NCBI RefSeq assembly: GCF_023074055.1
Contig: NZ_JADPKR010000013.1
Location: 496,001-560,000, forward strand
DNA length: 64,000 bases
Direction: 5' to 3'
Origin: Bradyrhizobium sp. 141
Lineage (GTDB): Bacteria > Pseudomonadota > Alphaproteobacteria > Rhizobiales > Xanthobacteraceae
Made by a program: the position numbers and the translations under genes. How positions within the stretch are numbered: the first letter of the stretch is position 1; every line of letters begins with the position of its first letter. Below, piece after piece: positions 8,915 through 18,046 of the stretch. The notes under the pieces were generated by a model. The model saw only the letters and a list, made by a program, of their open reading frames with translations. It was not told the origin of the DNA and made no database searches.

Positions 8915-9520
8915 ATGGGCATGGGACGCCCCCGCGAATTCGACGCCGAAATGGCGTTGGACCAGGCGATGGAAGTGTTTTGGCGCCATGGCTATGAGGG
9001 CGCCACCATCGCGCAGCTGACCGAGGCCATGGGCATCAATCCCCCGAGCCTCTATGCCTGTTTCGGCAACAAGGAAGGCCTGCTCAAAGCCGCGCTCGAT
9101 CGTTACAGCAAGCTGCGCGGTGTCTGGATGGAGGAGGTGGTCGCAGCCGCCACCGCCCGCGACGTCGCCGAGCGGATGCTGATGGGCATCGCCGACAAGC
9201 AGACCGATCCCGCCAATCCGCCCGGTTGCCTGCTCGTGCAGGGCGGCATCGCCTGCGGCACCGGCTCCGAGAATGTCCCGTTCGAGCTCGCCGCCCGCCG
9301 CGCCCAGAACGAAGACCAGCTCCGCGACCGCTTCATCCGCGCGAAGGCCGAAGGCGATCTGAAGCCGAGCTCCGATCCCGCCGCGCTCGCGCGTTATGTC
9401 TTGGCCGTGTCAGTCGGCATGGGCGTGATGGCGTCATCCGGCGCGGATCGCGAAGCGCTGCGGCAGGTGGCGAGCGTCGCCGTGCAGGCGGTCGAGGCGC
9501 AGTCGGCCGACAGAACGTAA
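8915..9520 (+). CDS. TetR/AcrR-family transcriptional repressor
   Basis: A 201-residue regulator, divergent from the MexEF-like pump and probably its repressor. The N-terminal helix-turn-helix is clear (GYEGATIAQLTEAMGINPPSLYACFGNKEGLL, about residues 30-60 from the start), and the C-terminal part is a variable ligand-binding domain containing GCLLVQGGIACG. The ATG at 8915 is preferred to the one at 8885 because GAGGAG lies eight bases before it. The gene ends 10 bases from the convergent amidase gene. The ligand is unknown. Confidence 0.88.
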   Translation: MGMGRPREFDAEMALDQAMEVFWRHGYEGATIAQLTEAMGINPPSLYACFGNKEGLLKAALDRYSKLRGVWMEEVVAAATARDVAERMLMGIADKQTDPANPPGCLLVQGGIACGTGSENVPFELAARRAQNEDQLRDRFIRAKAEGDLKPSSDPAALARYVLAVSVGMGVMASSGADREALRQVASVAVQAVEAQSADRT

Positions 9521-9530
9521 TCGATCTCCG

Positions 9531-11039
9531 TCATCTCGCGGATTGCATTGCAGGCAGCCCCGGCGGCGGGACGAAACCGCCGAACTCGCGTTCGATCAGC
9601 GCGGCGAGCGCGATCGTCGTGTGGTCCTCGAGATAGGGGCCGATGATCTGGACGCCTATTGGCAAACCCGAAGGCGTGCGCTCGATCGGAACGGCAGTTG
9701 CAGGAAGTCCGCAGGTCGAGGCGGGATCCGCCCAGATGAAGCACGCATCGGCGTAATTGTAGTGCTTGCCGTCGATGTCGAGCTGTCGCGCGTCGAACGG
9801 CTCGGACTGGTCCTGCGGAAAGGCCGGCACCGCTGCGCACGGGTAGATCACCGCGTCGAACTCGCGGAATAGAAGCTGCCACCGCCGCTGCAGCTGCAGG
9901 CGGGCCGCATCGGTCGCGAGCCATTCACGATGCAGCATGCCCCAGCCGCGGGCGCGTTCGGCTTGCAGACTGCGGTCGTTGGGCACCAGTGCTGCGGCAA
10001 CTTCTTGCGCCTCTGCGAGCGCGGCCGGTGTCAGCCGCGGACTCCGCGCTCCGTTCAACAGTTTCATGTAGAGCCGCGCGGAGTCGGCGAGGTCGGGCAG
10101 CGACGTGCTCGCGCGCGCGACCCGTGCGCCCGATCTGTCGAGCCGGTCGGCCAATCGCCCAATGGCAGAACGTACGGCGTCACCCGTCGGCATCAGCGGA
10201 TGGGTATCGATCACGAGGATCCTGAAATCCCTGAGATTGTCATGCCGCGGGGCGGGCAGCTCAAGGCGGTAGCCGATCCCCTCGCGCGTCTCGTCGGGGC
10301 CGGCAATGACGTCGAGCGATAATGCGAGATCCGAGGCCGTACGCGTCATTGGCCCAACGACAGCCAGATCGCCCTGGCCGGGGACGGGCGGTGCCGGCGG
10401 CAGGCTGTATCCGCGCAGCGGGACCAGGCCGAGGCTCGGCTTGTGCCCGAACACACCGCAGAAATGCGCGGGGACCCGGATCGAGCCGCCGATATCCGAG
10501 CCGATCGAGAGTGGACCGAAGCCTGCGGCCAGCGCCGCGCCCGATCCGCCCGATGAGCCGCCGGGCGACCGGCGGAGGTCCCACGGATTGTTCGTCGTTC
10601 CGTAGATTTCGTTATAGCTCTGGAAATCCCGCAGCCCGATCGGGATGTTGGTCTTGCCGATGATGACGGCGCCCGCCGCCTTCAACCGCGAGACCACGAG
10701 GGCATCTTCCGCCGGTTGAAAATCCCTGAAATGCGGAAAGCCCCAGGTGGTCGGCAGGCCGGCAACGTTGAACGGCTCCTTGAGGGTCACGGGAATGCCG
10801 AGCAGCGGCTGGCGCTCGCCGCGCTCAAGCGCGGCATCGGCGACGCGCGCAGCGTCTCTCGCGCGGTCGAAATCGCGAACGATGACGGCGTTGATCCGCC
10901 CGTCCAGCGCCTCGATGCGCGCAATCGTATGTTCGAGCAGCTCCGACGCCGAGATCTTGCGCGCCTGCAGGGCGCCCAGAAGTGTGCTGATCGAGCCGTA
11001 ATCCCACGCAACGCCATCTGCGGTCATCACGAATTCCAT
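9531..11039 (-). CDS. Amidase, amidase-signature family
   Basis: A cytoplasmic serine amidase of about 502 residues. The Ser-cisSer-Lys machinery is visible: Lys in TLKEPFNV, the glycine/serine-rich loop SPGGSSGGSGAALAAG and the second serine in GSDIGGSIRVP. The C-terminal half ends with LPIGVQIIGPYLED, as is usual for the family. Upstream codons would extend it by 32 residues, but the ATG at 11039 or the ATG at 11027 (with GGAA upstream) fits the family start better. It stands alone between the TetR gene and the MFS operon. The substrate (an aryl or acyl amide) cannot be told. Confidence 0.85.
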   Translation of the reverse strand: MEFVMTADGVAWDYGSISTLLGALQARKISASELLEHTIARIEALDGRINAVIVRDFDRARDAARVADAALERGERQPLLGIPVTLKEPFNVAGLPTTWGFPHFRDFQPAEDALVVSRLKAAGAVIIGKTNIPIGLRDFQSYNEIYGTTNNPWDLRRSPGGSSGGSGAALAAGFGPLSIGSDIGGSIRVPAHFCGVFGHKPSLGLVPLRGYSLPPAPPVPGQGDLAVVGPMTRTASDLALSLDVIAGPDETREGIGYRLELPAPRHDNLRDFRILVIDTHPLMPTGDAVRSAIGRLADRLDRSGARVARASTSLPDLADSARLYMKLLNGARSPRLTPAALAEAQEVAAALVPNDRSLQAERARGWGMLHREWLATDAARLQLQRRWQLLFREFDAVIYPCAAVPAFPQDQSEPFDARQLDIDGKHYNYADACFIWADPASTCGLPATAVPIERTPSGLPIGVQIIGPYLEDHTTIALAALIEREFGGFVPPPGLPAMQSAR

Positions 11040-11541
11040 TGTCACATCGCTGTGTCGAGACTTCCCGATGCAAACCGATCCGGGCACCGAACATGCAATT
11101 TTGAAAGCCGGATGAGGAGGCGGCGCAATGGGCACCAGATCTGCTTGCCGGTGGCACCGATGCGGAGGCCGGGCTTCAAAGCAGCTATGCCTTCCGACCC
11201 GTTAACGGATCGGCGCGACGGCGGAACTGACGATCGGCCATCATGCAAATCTGCGCCTGCTTTGCCCGACGTGTCAAACGTCCGCGCGGGCAGGCCACGC
11301 GCCGTGCGGCGCGAGATTCTTCGATGATTTGTACTTTGCATGGGGTTGTTTTCGCGTTTTTTGTTTGGAGGTCCCCCGGGCCGGAGCACCAGCCGTCAGA
11401 GGCCGTGTCGATACGAGCGCTCCTAAGAATTCTTACACACAGTTCTGGCACCTTCCGCGCGACAATGTCCGCCACCCGCATCGCCGCCTCTTATTGCGCG
11501 TACGAAAAGACGGGGCCCGCGGGAACCGAGGGGCGTAATCC
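11040..11541. other. About 500-base divergent intergenic region without a convincing gene
   Basis: The region separates the amidase (minus) from the MFS operon (plus) and must hold promoters for both. Short open frames exist on both strands but lack family resemblance and ribosome-binding sites. A TGGCAC motif at 11446 with GC ten bases after its GG fits the bare minimum of a sigma-54 promoter but its second element is poor. No repeat or RNA structure stands out. Confidence 0.5.
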
Positions 11542-12759
11542 ATGACTGCACTCGCTTCGGACGCCGGTCGCCTGAAGGGTGGGATCGTGCCGATCCTGTT
11601 GTGCGTCGTGCCGTTCAGCCAGATTCCGCTCGATGCCTACACGCCCGGCCTGCCGCAGATGGTGGTGGATCTCGCCACGGACGCGGCCTCGATGCAGAAC
11701 ACCGTCACCGCCTATATGCTCGGCATGAGTCTGGCGCTGGTGCCGGTCGGCATCGCCTCCGACACACTCGGCCGCCGCAACGTTCTGCTCGCAGGCCTGT
11801 CCGTGCTCATCGCGATGAGCATCGCCTGTGCGCTCGCCACCAGCGCCTGGCTGCTGCTTGGCTTGCGCTTCCTGCAAGGCGTCGGCGGCTGCACCTGTCT
11901 CGTCGTCGCCTATGCCGTTGCGGCCGACTGCTTTCGCGGACGCGAGCTCACGGCGATCTCCGGCCTGCTTGGCGCCGCGTGGGGGCTCGCGCCGGTGCTT
12001 GCGCCCGCGGCCGGCGGCTTCATCGTCGAGCTGACGTCATGGCGTGGCGTCTTCGTCATCATCGCCGTTGCCGCGGCGATCGTTGCCGCCATCGTCGTAT
12101 GTCTTCTGCCCGAGACGCTGCCCGTTGATCGGCGGGCACCGTTCGATCCGCGCCGCACGGCCGGCATCCTGCGCGATGCGCTGCTGCGTCCGGGCTTCCT
12201 GGCTTTTGTGCTGGTGTTTGCCGCAGCAGCGAGCGCGCAGCTGGCATTCGGCGTCGTCGCGACGTTCTTCTACCAGACCGGCCTCGGCTATTCCGCGGCC
12301 ATCTACGGCCTCATCGCGCTCGGCCTTGGCGGCGTCAATCTCGCCGGCGAGCTCGGGTGCGCGCATTTTGCGCGCTTCATGCCGGCGCGCATGCTGGGGT
12401 TCGGCGCATTCGCGCTATTTCTTGCCGGATCAGTGGTCCTGACCGTAACAGGCATGATCTTCGGCCTCGACTTTGCGTCGATCACGATCGGCGGCGCGCT
12501 GGTGCTTGGCGGCTGCGGCGTGCTGTGTCCGATGATGTACGGCATGGCGCTCGGCCTGTTCGAGCGTGACCACGGCCTGATCGGCGGTCTCATCAGCGCG
12601 CTCTGCTATCTCGCCGTCAGCGGCGCCATGGCGATCACGGCGGTATTGCCCGAGGCGACGCAGGCGCCGATCGGATGGCTCTATCTCGGCCTCTGCGCTG
12701 TTGCGGGCACGCTGCTTGCGATCTCGCTGCCGTCAGTGCGCCACGCCACACAGACCTGA
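11542..12759 (+). CDS. MFS transporter, Bcr/CflA drug-efflux type
   Basis: A 405-residue, twelve-helix inner-membrane transporter. The N-terminal block FSQIPLDAYTPGLPQM and the loop motif GIASDTLGRRNVLLAG (motif A between TM2 and TM3) are typical of the Bcr/CflA subfamily, which exports bicyclomycin, sulfonamides and other small compounds. GAGGGG precedes the ATG. It ends 15 bases before the guanine deaminase gene, so the two are probably co-transcribed. Here it could carry a purine or a product of the neighbouring enzymes, but that is inference. Confidence 0.88.
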   Translation: MTALASDAGRLKGGIVPILLCVVPFSQIPLDAYTPGLPQMVVDLATDAASMQNTVTAYMLGMSLALVPVGIASDTLGRRNVLLAGLSVLIAMSIACALATSAWLLLGLRFLQGVGGCTCLVVAYAVAADCFRGRELTAISGLLGAAWGLAPVLAPAAGGFIVELTSWRGVFVIIAVAAAIVAAIVVCLLPETLPVDRRAPFDPRRTAGILRDALLRPGFLAFVLVFAAAASAQLAFGVVATFFYQTGLGYSAAIYGLIALGLGGVNLAGELGCAHFARFMPARMLGFGAFALFLAGSVVLTVTGMIFGLDFASITIGGALVLGGCGVLCPMMYGMALGLFERDHGLIGGLISALCYLAVSGAMAITAVLPEATQAPIGWLYLGLCAVAGTLLAISLPSVRHATQT

Positions 12760-12774
12760 GGAAGGAACCAATTC

Positions 12775-14172
12775 ATGACCACTGTCGGTATTCGCGGCAC
12801 GTTCTTCGACTTCGTCGACGATCCCTGGAAGCACGTCGGCAACGAGCAGGCCGCCGCGCGCTTTCACCAGGACGGCCTCATGGTCGTCACCGACGGCGTG
12901 ATCAAGGCGTTCGGTCCCCATGACAAGATCGTCGCTGCCCATCCCGGCGTAGAGATCACTCATATCGAGGACCGCATCATCGTCCCCGGCTTCATCGACG
13001 GTCACATCCATCTGCCACAGACCCGCGTGTTAGGGGCCTATGGCGAGCAGCTCCTGCCGTGGCTCCAGAAGTGGGTCTATCCGGAAGAGCTCAAATATCG
13101 AGATCGCAACTACGCGCGCGAGGGCGTGAAGCGTTTCCTCGACGCGCTGCTGGCGTCCGGCACCACCACCTGCCAGGCCTTCACGAGCTCTTCGCCTGTT
13201 TCAACCGAGGAATTGTTCGAGGAAGCGGCCCGCCGCAACATGCGCGTCATCGCGGGCCTCACCGGCATCGATCGCAACGCGCCGGCGGATTTCATCGATA
13301 CCCCCGAGAATTTCTATCGCGACAGCAAGCGGCTGATCGCGCAGTACCACAACAAGGGCCGCAACCTCTACGCCATCACGCCGCGCTTCGCCTTCGGCGC
13401 CTCGCCGGAGCTGCTCAAGGCGTGCCAGCGCCTCAAGCATGAGCATCCGGACTGCTGGGTCAACACCCACATCTCCGAGAACCCGGCCGAATGCAGCGGC
13501 GTGCTGGTCGAGCATCCCGACTGCCAGGACTATCTCGGCGTCTACGAGAAGTTCGACCTGGTCGGTCCGAAATTCTCCGGTGGTCACGGCGTCTATCTCT
13601 CGAACAACGAGTTTCGCCGCATGTCGAAGAAGGGCGCCGCGGTGGTGTTCTGCCCGTGCTCGAACCTGTTCCTCGGCAGCGGCCTGTTCCGCCTCGGCCG
13701 CGCCACCGATCCGGAGCACCGCGTGAAGATGTCGTTCGGCACCGATGTCGGCGGCGGCAATCGCTTCTCGATGATCTCCGTGCTCGACGACGCCTACAAG
13801 GTCGGCATGTGCAACAACACGCTGCTCGACGGCAGCATTGATCCGAGCCGCAAGGACCTCGCCGAGGCCGAGCGCAACAAGCTCTCGCCCTATCGTGGCT
13901 TCTGGTCGATCACGCTCGGCGGCGCCGAAGGCCTCTATATCGACGACAAGCTCGGCAATTTCGAGCCCGGCAAGGAGGCCGATTTCGTGGCGCTCGATCC
14001 GAACGGTGGGCAAGTCGCGCAAGCGTGGCACCAGTCGCTGATCGCCGATGGCGCCGGCCCGCGTACGATGGACGAGGCCGCGAGCATGCTGTTCGCCGTC
14101 ATGATGGTCGGCGACGATCGCTGCGTCGACGAGACCTGGGTGATGGGCAAGCGTCTCTACAAGAAGAACTGA
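12775..14172 (+). CDS. guaD: Guanine deaminase
   Basis: A 465-residue zinc amidohydrolase that converts guanine to xanthine and ammonia in purine salvage and catabolism. Metal ligands are visible in order: HIH in PGFIDGHIHLPQTRVLG, His in NTHISENPAEC, His in GGHGVYLSN and Asp in FGTDVGGGNRFSM. The block LPWLQKWVYPEE is characteristic of guanine deaminases as opposed to atrazine-type hydrolases. Length is normal. GAGGAAGGAA precedes the ATG. It sits second in a run with an MFS transporter, a double-ABM membrane protein and an RNase Z-like hydrolase. No other purine catabolism gene is in the window. Confidence 0.92.
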   Translation: MTTVGIRGTFFDFVDDPWKHVGNEQAAARFHQDGLMVVTDGVIKAFGPHDKIVAAHPGVEITHIEDRIIVPGFIDGHIHLPQTRVLGAYGEQLLPWLQKWVYPEELKYRDRNYAREGVKRFLDALLASGTTTCQAFTSSSPVSTEELFEEAARRNMRVIAGLTGIDRNAPADFIDTPENFYRDSKRLIAQYHNKGRNLYAITPRFAFGASPELLKACQRLKHEHPDCWVNTHISENPAECSGVLVEHPDCQDYLGVYEKFDLVGPKFSGGHGVYLSNNEFRRMSKKGAAVVFCPCSNLFLGSGLFRLGRATDPEHRVKMSFGTDVGGGNRFSMISVLDDAYKVGMCNNTLLDGSIDPSRKDLAEAERNKLSPYRGFWSITLGGAEGLYIDDKLGNFEPGKEADFVALDPNGGQVAQAWHQSLIADGAGPRTMDEAASMLFAVMMVGDDRCVDETWVMGKRLYKKN

Positions 14173-14187
14173 AGCGGACGGCCGCCG

Positions 14188-15171
14188 ATGAGCGCATCTC
14201 CTGATACGTCCGGACAGCCGGTCGCCCTCGTCATCCAGCGCCGCATTGCCGATGACGGCTTTGCCGCGTTCGCGCGCTGGAATGGCGAAGTCGGCGAGGC
14301 ACTCAAGGCCTGGCCCGGATTCCTGGGCCAGGAGGTCGTGCCGCCGCGGCCGCCGGCCCATGTTGATTGGGTGACGGTCCTGCGTTTCGCAAGCCCGGCT
14401 GCAGCGCGCGCCTGGCTTCAAAGCGAGGAGCGGACGCGGCTGATCGGCGAGGTGCAGCGCTTCTTCGTCGGTTCGGAGGACGTCCATATCCTGCCCGACA
14501 GCGGCGTCCAGCGTGACAATGCGGTCTCCGCCGTCATCTCCTTCAATGTGCCGGATGGACTCGAAGACGCGTTCCTCAAATGGCAGCAGCGCATCCAGGC
14601 TGCGGAGGCCGAGTTCAAGGGGTTCTTGCGCCACAAGATCGAGCGGCCGATTCCGGGCCTTCACGACGAGTGGATCGTCATCCTGACGTTCGACAGCGAT
14701 GCCAACCTCAACGCATGGCTCGACTCGCCGTTGCGGCAGACGCTGCTGAGGGAAGGTGAGCGCTTCAACGCGGGCATGAACGTGAAGCGGGCGAGCTACG
14801 GCTTCAATTTCTGGTTCCCTGCCGGCAAGGCCCAGGCTCCGGAGCAAAGCCCAAGCCTGATCTGGAAGAGCAACCTCATTGTGCTGCTGGTGCTCTATCC
14901 CGTGGTCTACCTCTGGGGCTATTTTGTCAGCGGGCCGCTGATCGACAGTCACGGCGTGCCGGTCTGGCTATCGCTCTTCGTCGGCAATCTCGTCAGCACC
15001 CAGTTGCTCGGCTGGTGGTTGGTGCCTGCCGCCTTCAGGGCACTCGACTGGTGGGTCAGGCCGAAGGCGGCGATCAGTCGCCAGATCGCGGGATATGCAC
15101 TGCTTGCCGCGCTCTATGCGGCGTCGATGGGTCTGTACGCGCTGCTGCTCGCGTGGCATTGGGGGCGGTGA
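14188..15171 (+). CDS. Membrane protein with two ABM (antibiotic biosynthesis monooxygenase-like) domains
   Basis: A 327-residue protein with an unusual layout. Two ferredoxin-like ABM domains follow each other (about residues 8-95 and 108-200); both carry the F..W..E..E..pGF pattern (FARWNGEVGEALKAWPGFLG; FLKWQQRIQAAEAEFKGFL). Three hydrophobic segments follow at about 225-245, 257-275 and 293-318, anchoring it in the inner membrane with the ABM domains probably in the cytoplasm. ABM domains include cofactor-free oxygenases and haem-degrading enzymes, but no catalytic assignment is possible here. It starts 15 bases after the guanine deaminase stop and is part of that operon. Confidence 0.75.
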   Translation: MSASPDTSGQPVALVIQRRIADDGFAAFARWNGEVGEALKAWPGFLGQEVVPPRPPAHVDWVTVLRFASPAAARAWLQSEERTRLIGEVQRFFVGSEDVHILPDSGVQRDNAVSAVISFNVPDGLEDAFLKWQQRIQAAEAEFKGFLRHKIERPIPGLHDEWIVILTFDSDANLNAWLDSPLRQTLLREGERFNAGMNVKRASYGFNFWFPAGKAQAPEQSPSLIWKSNLIVLLVLYPVVYLWGYFVSGPLIDSHGVPVWLSLFVGNLVSTQLLGWWLVPAAFRALDWWVRPKAAISRQIAGYALLAALYAASMGLYALLLAWHWGR

Positions 15172-15200
15172 GACCGTCCACCGCCGGACACGTAACGACC

Positions 15201-16103
15201 ATGTTCGCCCTGACATTTCTCGGAACCTCGGCCAGCGTTCCCTCAGTGGAGCGCAACCATCCGGCGCTCTTGGTGGAAGCCGCGGGCAAGCGCATCCTGG
15301 TCGATTGCGGCGAGGGCACGCAGCGCCAACTGCTGCGCAGCGGCGCCGGCTTTCGGCGGCTCGACCGCGTGCTGCTGACGCACGCTCATCTCGATCACGT
15401 GCTGGGCATCCCCGGACTGTTTTCGACCCTGGGCTTGCGGCAGAGCGCCGAAATGATGACAATTCATGGCGGGCAGGGCACGCTCGACCTCGTCATCCGG
15501 ATGCTCGCAGGCTTGTGGGGTGCGGGCAGGGCGCCGATCGCGGTCGAGTTCGCTGCCCTGAGCGAAGGACAGGTCATCGACGCCGGCGACTACACCATCG
15601 CCTGCTTTGCGGTCCGCCACCGCGACACCGACAGCTTTGGCTTCGTGTTTCAAAGTCCTGCACGTCGCCACCTTCGGCCCGATCGCCTTGCGGCCTTTGG
15701 CGTCCCGGATGGTCCCATGCGCGGCGAACTGGCTGCAGGACGGCCGGTCGTGATCGCCGATCGAACGATCGATCCGGAAGACGTCCTAAGCCCGCCGAGC
15801 GGCGGCAAGAGGCTCGTCGTGATCGGTGACACCGAAACCACCGACGGATTGTCCAGTTACGTTGCTGACGCCGATATGCTGGTGATCGAGGCGACCTTCC
15901 TCGATCGCGACGCCGCAACCGCGCGGGATTACGGCCATCTCACCGCGGCGGAAGCGGCCGCCTTTGCTGCCGCGAACAACGTCCGTCAGCTCGTGCTCAC
16001 CCATATGTCGGGACGATACGAGGACGACGATATCCTGGCCGAGGCGTCGAGGATCTTTCCGAACACCCGGATCGCCGCCGACTTCGATCACGTTGTGATC
16101 TAG
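15201..16103 (+). CDS. RNase Z-like metallo-beta-lactamase-fold hydrolase
   Basis: A 300-residue metallohydrolase. The metal site THAHLDHVLGIPGL (HxHxDH), the N-terminal DCGEGTQRQLL typical of RNase Z, a later GDTETTD and the final His in LTHMSGRYED are all present. RNase Z cuts the 3' trailer from tRNA precursors; close relatives cleave small ester substrates. Length fits the bacterial short form. The ATG at 15201 is preferred; the open frame upstream overlaps the preceding gene. The gene starts 29 bases after the ABM protein. Many alphaproteobacteria process tRNA mainly by other RNases, so a different substrate is possible. Confidence 0.82.
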   Translation: MFALTFLGTSASVPSVERNHPALLVEAAGKRILVDCGEGTQRQLLRSGAGFRRLDRVLLTHAHLDHVLGIPGLFSTLGLRQSAEMMTIHGGQGTLDLVIRMLAGLWGAGRAPIAVEFAALSEGQVIDAGDYTIACFAVRHRDTDSFGFVFQSPARRHLRPDRLAAFGVPDGPMRGELAAGRPVVIADRTIDPEDVLSPPSGGKRLVVIGDTETTDGLSSYVADADMLVIEATFLDRDAATARDYGHLTAAEAAAFAAANNVRQLVLTHMSGRYEDDDILAEASRIFPNTRIAADFDHVVI

Positions 16104-16175
16104 TCGCGCCTTCGAGGGCCGCTTGTTCAGTGTCGATTGCAGGTCTAGGTTCGCAGGCCAACGGGTGCGGGGCTG

Positions 16176-17246
16176 ATGGGGACAGTTCGTTTTCTGCTGG
16201 CGGCGATCGTCGTTGGATTTCATTGCCAGTTTGGCGTCATCCACCAAACAATCGGGGGCCTGGCCGCGGTAGAGGTCTTCTACATCATCAGTGGCTTCTA
16301 CATGGCCGCCGCCTATGAGCGGCACTATCCGGGGCGGCCTGCTGCGTTCATGGCCAGCCGCTTTGCGAGGCTCTACCCGTTCTACCTGACTGTCCTGATC
16401 GCTACGTTCGCACTGCATTTGTGGAACCCGGCGAACGAGAGCGGCATCTTCGATTCTCTGCGAACGGATGAGCGGCCCTATGTGATCAACCTGTCGCTGG
16501 TGGGTCTCGATCTCTATTCGGCCATGCACAGCACCACATATCTCTTGGTTCCTCAAGCATGGTCGATCAGCGCGGAGATCGTCTTCTACGCGCTACTGCC
16601 AGCCTTGCTCCTACTCAACAGAAAACGGCTCGCCGGGTTGGTGGTCGCTGCCTTCGCGATCAAGCTGGTCATTCTTCACTTCTGCGAATGGAAATGGGCT
16701 TACTTCCCGTTTTACAGCCAGATCGGCTATTTCGGCACTGGGGTTGTGCTTTTCTCGTTGCGGGATCGCCTGACATGGTCGACGCGTGTGGGCTACTGGC
16801 TCGCCGGCCTCTACAGCCTCTATCTCCTGGGCGACGTGTATGCCGACGTCGACTATCACGGGGGCATCGTTCAGGGCGTGATGCTGGTTGTCGCAACCAG
16901 CATCGTGATTCCGACGCTCTTCGCGAGGGTCAACGGACCGCTGTCGACCGCATTGGGCGACGCCTCCTACGGCGTCTATCTCTCGCATTTTCTCTTCATA
17001 CAGATCGCGATCAATTTGCAGCTGTTTGATCCGATCACGCTGACCAATCCGCACATTGTGAGCCATTGGCGAATTCTGTTTCAGACTTTGGGCATCCTGC
17101 TCGCATCCACAGTCGTCGCGCTCGCATTCGAATTCACGGTCCAGCGGTGGATTGATCGGGCGCGCCGCTCGCTCTTCTACAACCGCAAAGCGCCACTGGA
17201 TTCCTCATGGCAATTGGACCGGCGTGAAGCTGTCGGGAAGGGTTGA
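16176..17246 (+). CDS. Acyltransferase-3 family membrane protein
   Basis: A 356-residue integral membrane protein with about ten hydrophobic segments. The N-terminal signature (FLLAAIVVGFHC, then EVFYIISGFYMAA) and RFARLYPFYLTV are those of acyltransferase-3/OafA-type enzymes that O-acetylate cell-surface polysaccharides, Nod-factor-like oligosaccharides or lipids. The later helix SYGVYLSHFLFIQ is also typical. It begins 72 bases after the RNase Z-like gene and could be transcribed with it. A hairpin follows it. The acceptor is not known. Confidence 0.85.
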   Translation: MGTVRFLLAAIVVGFHCQFGVIHQTIGGLAAVEVFYIISGFYMAAAYERHYPGRPAAFMASRFARLYPFYLTVLIATFALHLWNPANESGIFDSLRTDERPYVINLSLVGLDLYSAMHSTTYLLVPQAWSISAEIVFYALLPALLLLNRKRLAGLVVAAFAIKLVILHFCEWKWAYFPFYSQIGYFGTGVVLFSLRDRLTWSTRVGYWLAGLYSLYLLGDVYADVDYHGGIVQGVMLVVATSIVIPTLFARVNGPLSTALGDASYGVYLSHFLFIQIAINLQLFDPITLTNPHIVSHWRILFQTLGILLASTVVALAFEFTVQRWIDRARRSLFYNRKAPLDSSWQLDRREAVGKG

Positions 17247-17315
17247 TGCGAACGCAGCAAGAACAAGCTGACGATGTGCACAGAAGGACTGGACCGCGAA
17301 GATCAGCGCGGCTAT

Positions 17316-17339
17316 ATCAGCGGCCTGCAAGCCGCTGAT
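17316..17339 (+). terminator. Hairpin between the acyltransferase gene and the tRNA, candidate terminator
   Basis: ATCAGCGGC at 17316-17324 pairs perfectly over nine bases with GCCGCTGAT at 17331-17339 around CTGCAA, then TTTGCAAAACTTT follows. The T-run is interrupted, so termination would be imperfect. Confidence 0.5.
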
Positions 17340-17404
17340 TTGCAAAACTTTCAGCCTGCCTCGCAGAACTTCCGAAGAAAGCTTAGTGATTTCAAGCGCT
17401 TCGG

Positions 17405-17478
17405 TGGGGAATGGTGTAACGGTAGCACAACAGACTCTGACTCTGTTTGTCTTGGTTCGAATCCAGGTTCCCCAGCCA
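17405..17478 (+). tRNA. tRNA-Gln (anticodon CUG)
   Basis: The cloverleaf folds completely. The acceptor stem TGGGGAA (17405-17411) pairs with TTCCCCA (17468-17474), followed by discriminator G and an encoded CCA. The anticodon stem ACAGA/TCTGT encloses loop CTCTGAC with anticodon CTG (17437-17439), reading CAG codons. The T arm CTTGG-TTCGAAT-CCAGG is standard. No intron and no adjoining integrase or direct repeat of the 3' end was seen, so there is no sign that it serves as an integration site here. Confidence 0.97.
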
Positions 17479-17650
17479 GTTCCGGGCACTTTTGCACGGG
17501 TCGCAGTTCCCTCGGTATGCCGTTCGATAGGATGAGGTCCGTTGGTCGCGGCGCCGCTCGCGACGGTTTGCCTCATCTGAAAATCGCATCTCGCCGTCGG
17601 ATCGCTGTGCGCTCCATCGTCCTTGGGCCATCAACCCAAGGAGATCCGTG

Positions 17651-18013
17651 ATGCCCTATGTCGATGGTTTCGTTCTGGCCGTGCCGAAGGACAAGGTCGA
17701 TGCCTACAAGTCGCTGGCGACGGCCGCCTGCGCGCTCTGGATGGAGCACGGTGCGCTCGATTATGTCGAATGCATCGCTGACGACGTTCCCTATGGAGAG
17801 CTGACGTCGTTTCCGCGCGCGGTGATGGCGAAGGAGGACGAGGTCGTGGTGTTCGCCTGGATCGTCTACCGCGACCGGGAGACCCGCGATGCCGTCAACA
17901 AGAAGGTGATGGCAGACCCGCGGCTGAAGATGGAGGGCATGCCGTTCGACGGCAAGCGCATGATCTATGGCGGCTTCACGACGCTGCTCCGGGCAAACGA
18001 CGTCATCGGCTGA
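17651..18013 (+). CDS. DUF1428 family protein (YbaA-like)
   Basis: A 120-residue protein matching the DUF1428/YbaA family, whose members have a dimeric alpha/beta-barrel fold but no proven function. Typical elements are the opening MPYVDGFVLAVPKDKVDAYK, the central FPRAVMAKEDEVVVFAWIVY and the ending FDGKRMIYGGFTTLL. AAGGAG lies seven bases before the ATG at 17651. It stands alone between the tRNA and the convergent ialB-like gene. Confidence 0.88.
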   Translation: MPYVDGFVLAVPKDKVDAYKSLATAACALWMEHGALDYVECIADDVPYGELTSFPRAVMAKEDEVVVFAWIVYRDRETRDAVNKKVMADPRLKMEGMPFDGKRMIYGGFTTLLRANDVIG

Positions 18014-18046
18014 CAGCGGGATGGCGCGGCAGTAGCTGGAAGCTTG

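Noticed and set aside
11446..11460. TGGCAC-containing sigma-54-like promoter before the MFS gene
   Set aside because: The GG and GC are spaced correctly, but the second element lacks TT and the surrounding sequence is poor; a chance match is more likely.
12721..12775. Purine riboswitch before the guanine deaminase gene
   Set aside because: The gap to the upstream MFS gene is only 15 bases, too short for an aptamer, and no conserved loop motifs were found farther upstream.
17405..17478. tRNA-Gln as an attachment site for an integrated element
   Set aside because: No integrase gene, no direct repeat of the tRNA 3' end and no compositional change on either side.
17205..17576. Open frame on the minus strand opposite the tRNA-Gln, with a WIRTKTNRVRVCC stretch
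   Set aside because: It is the antisense translation of the tRNA; such peptides are repeatedly misannotated in bacterial genomes and have no coding support.
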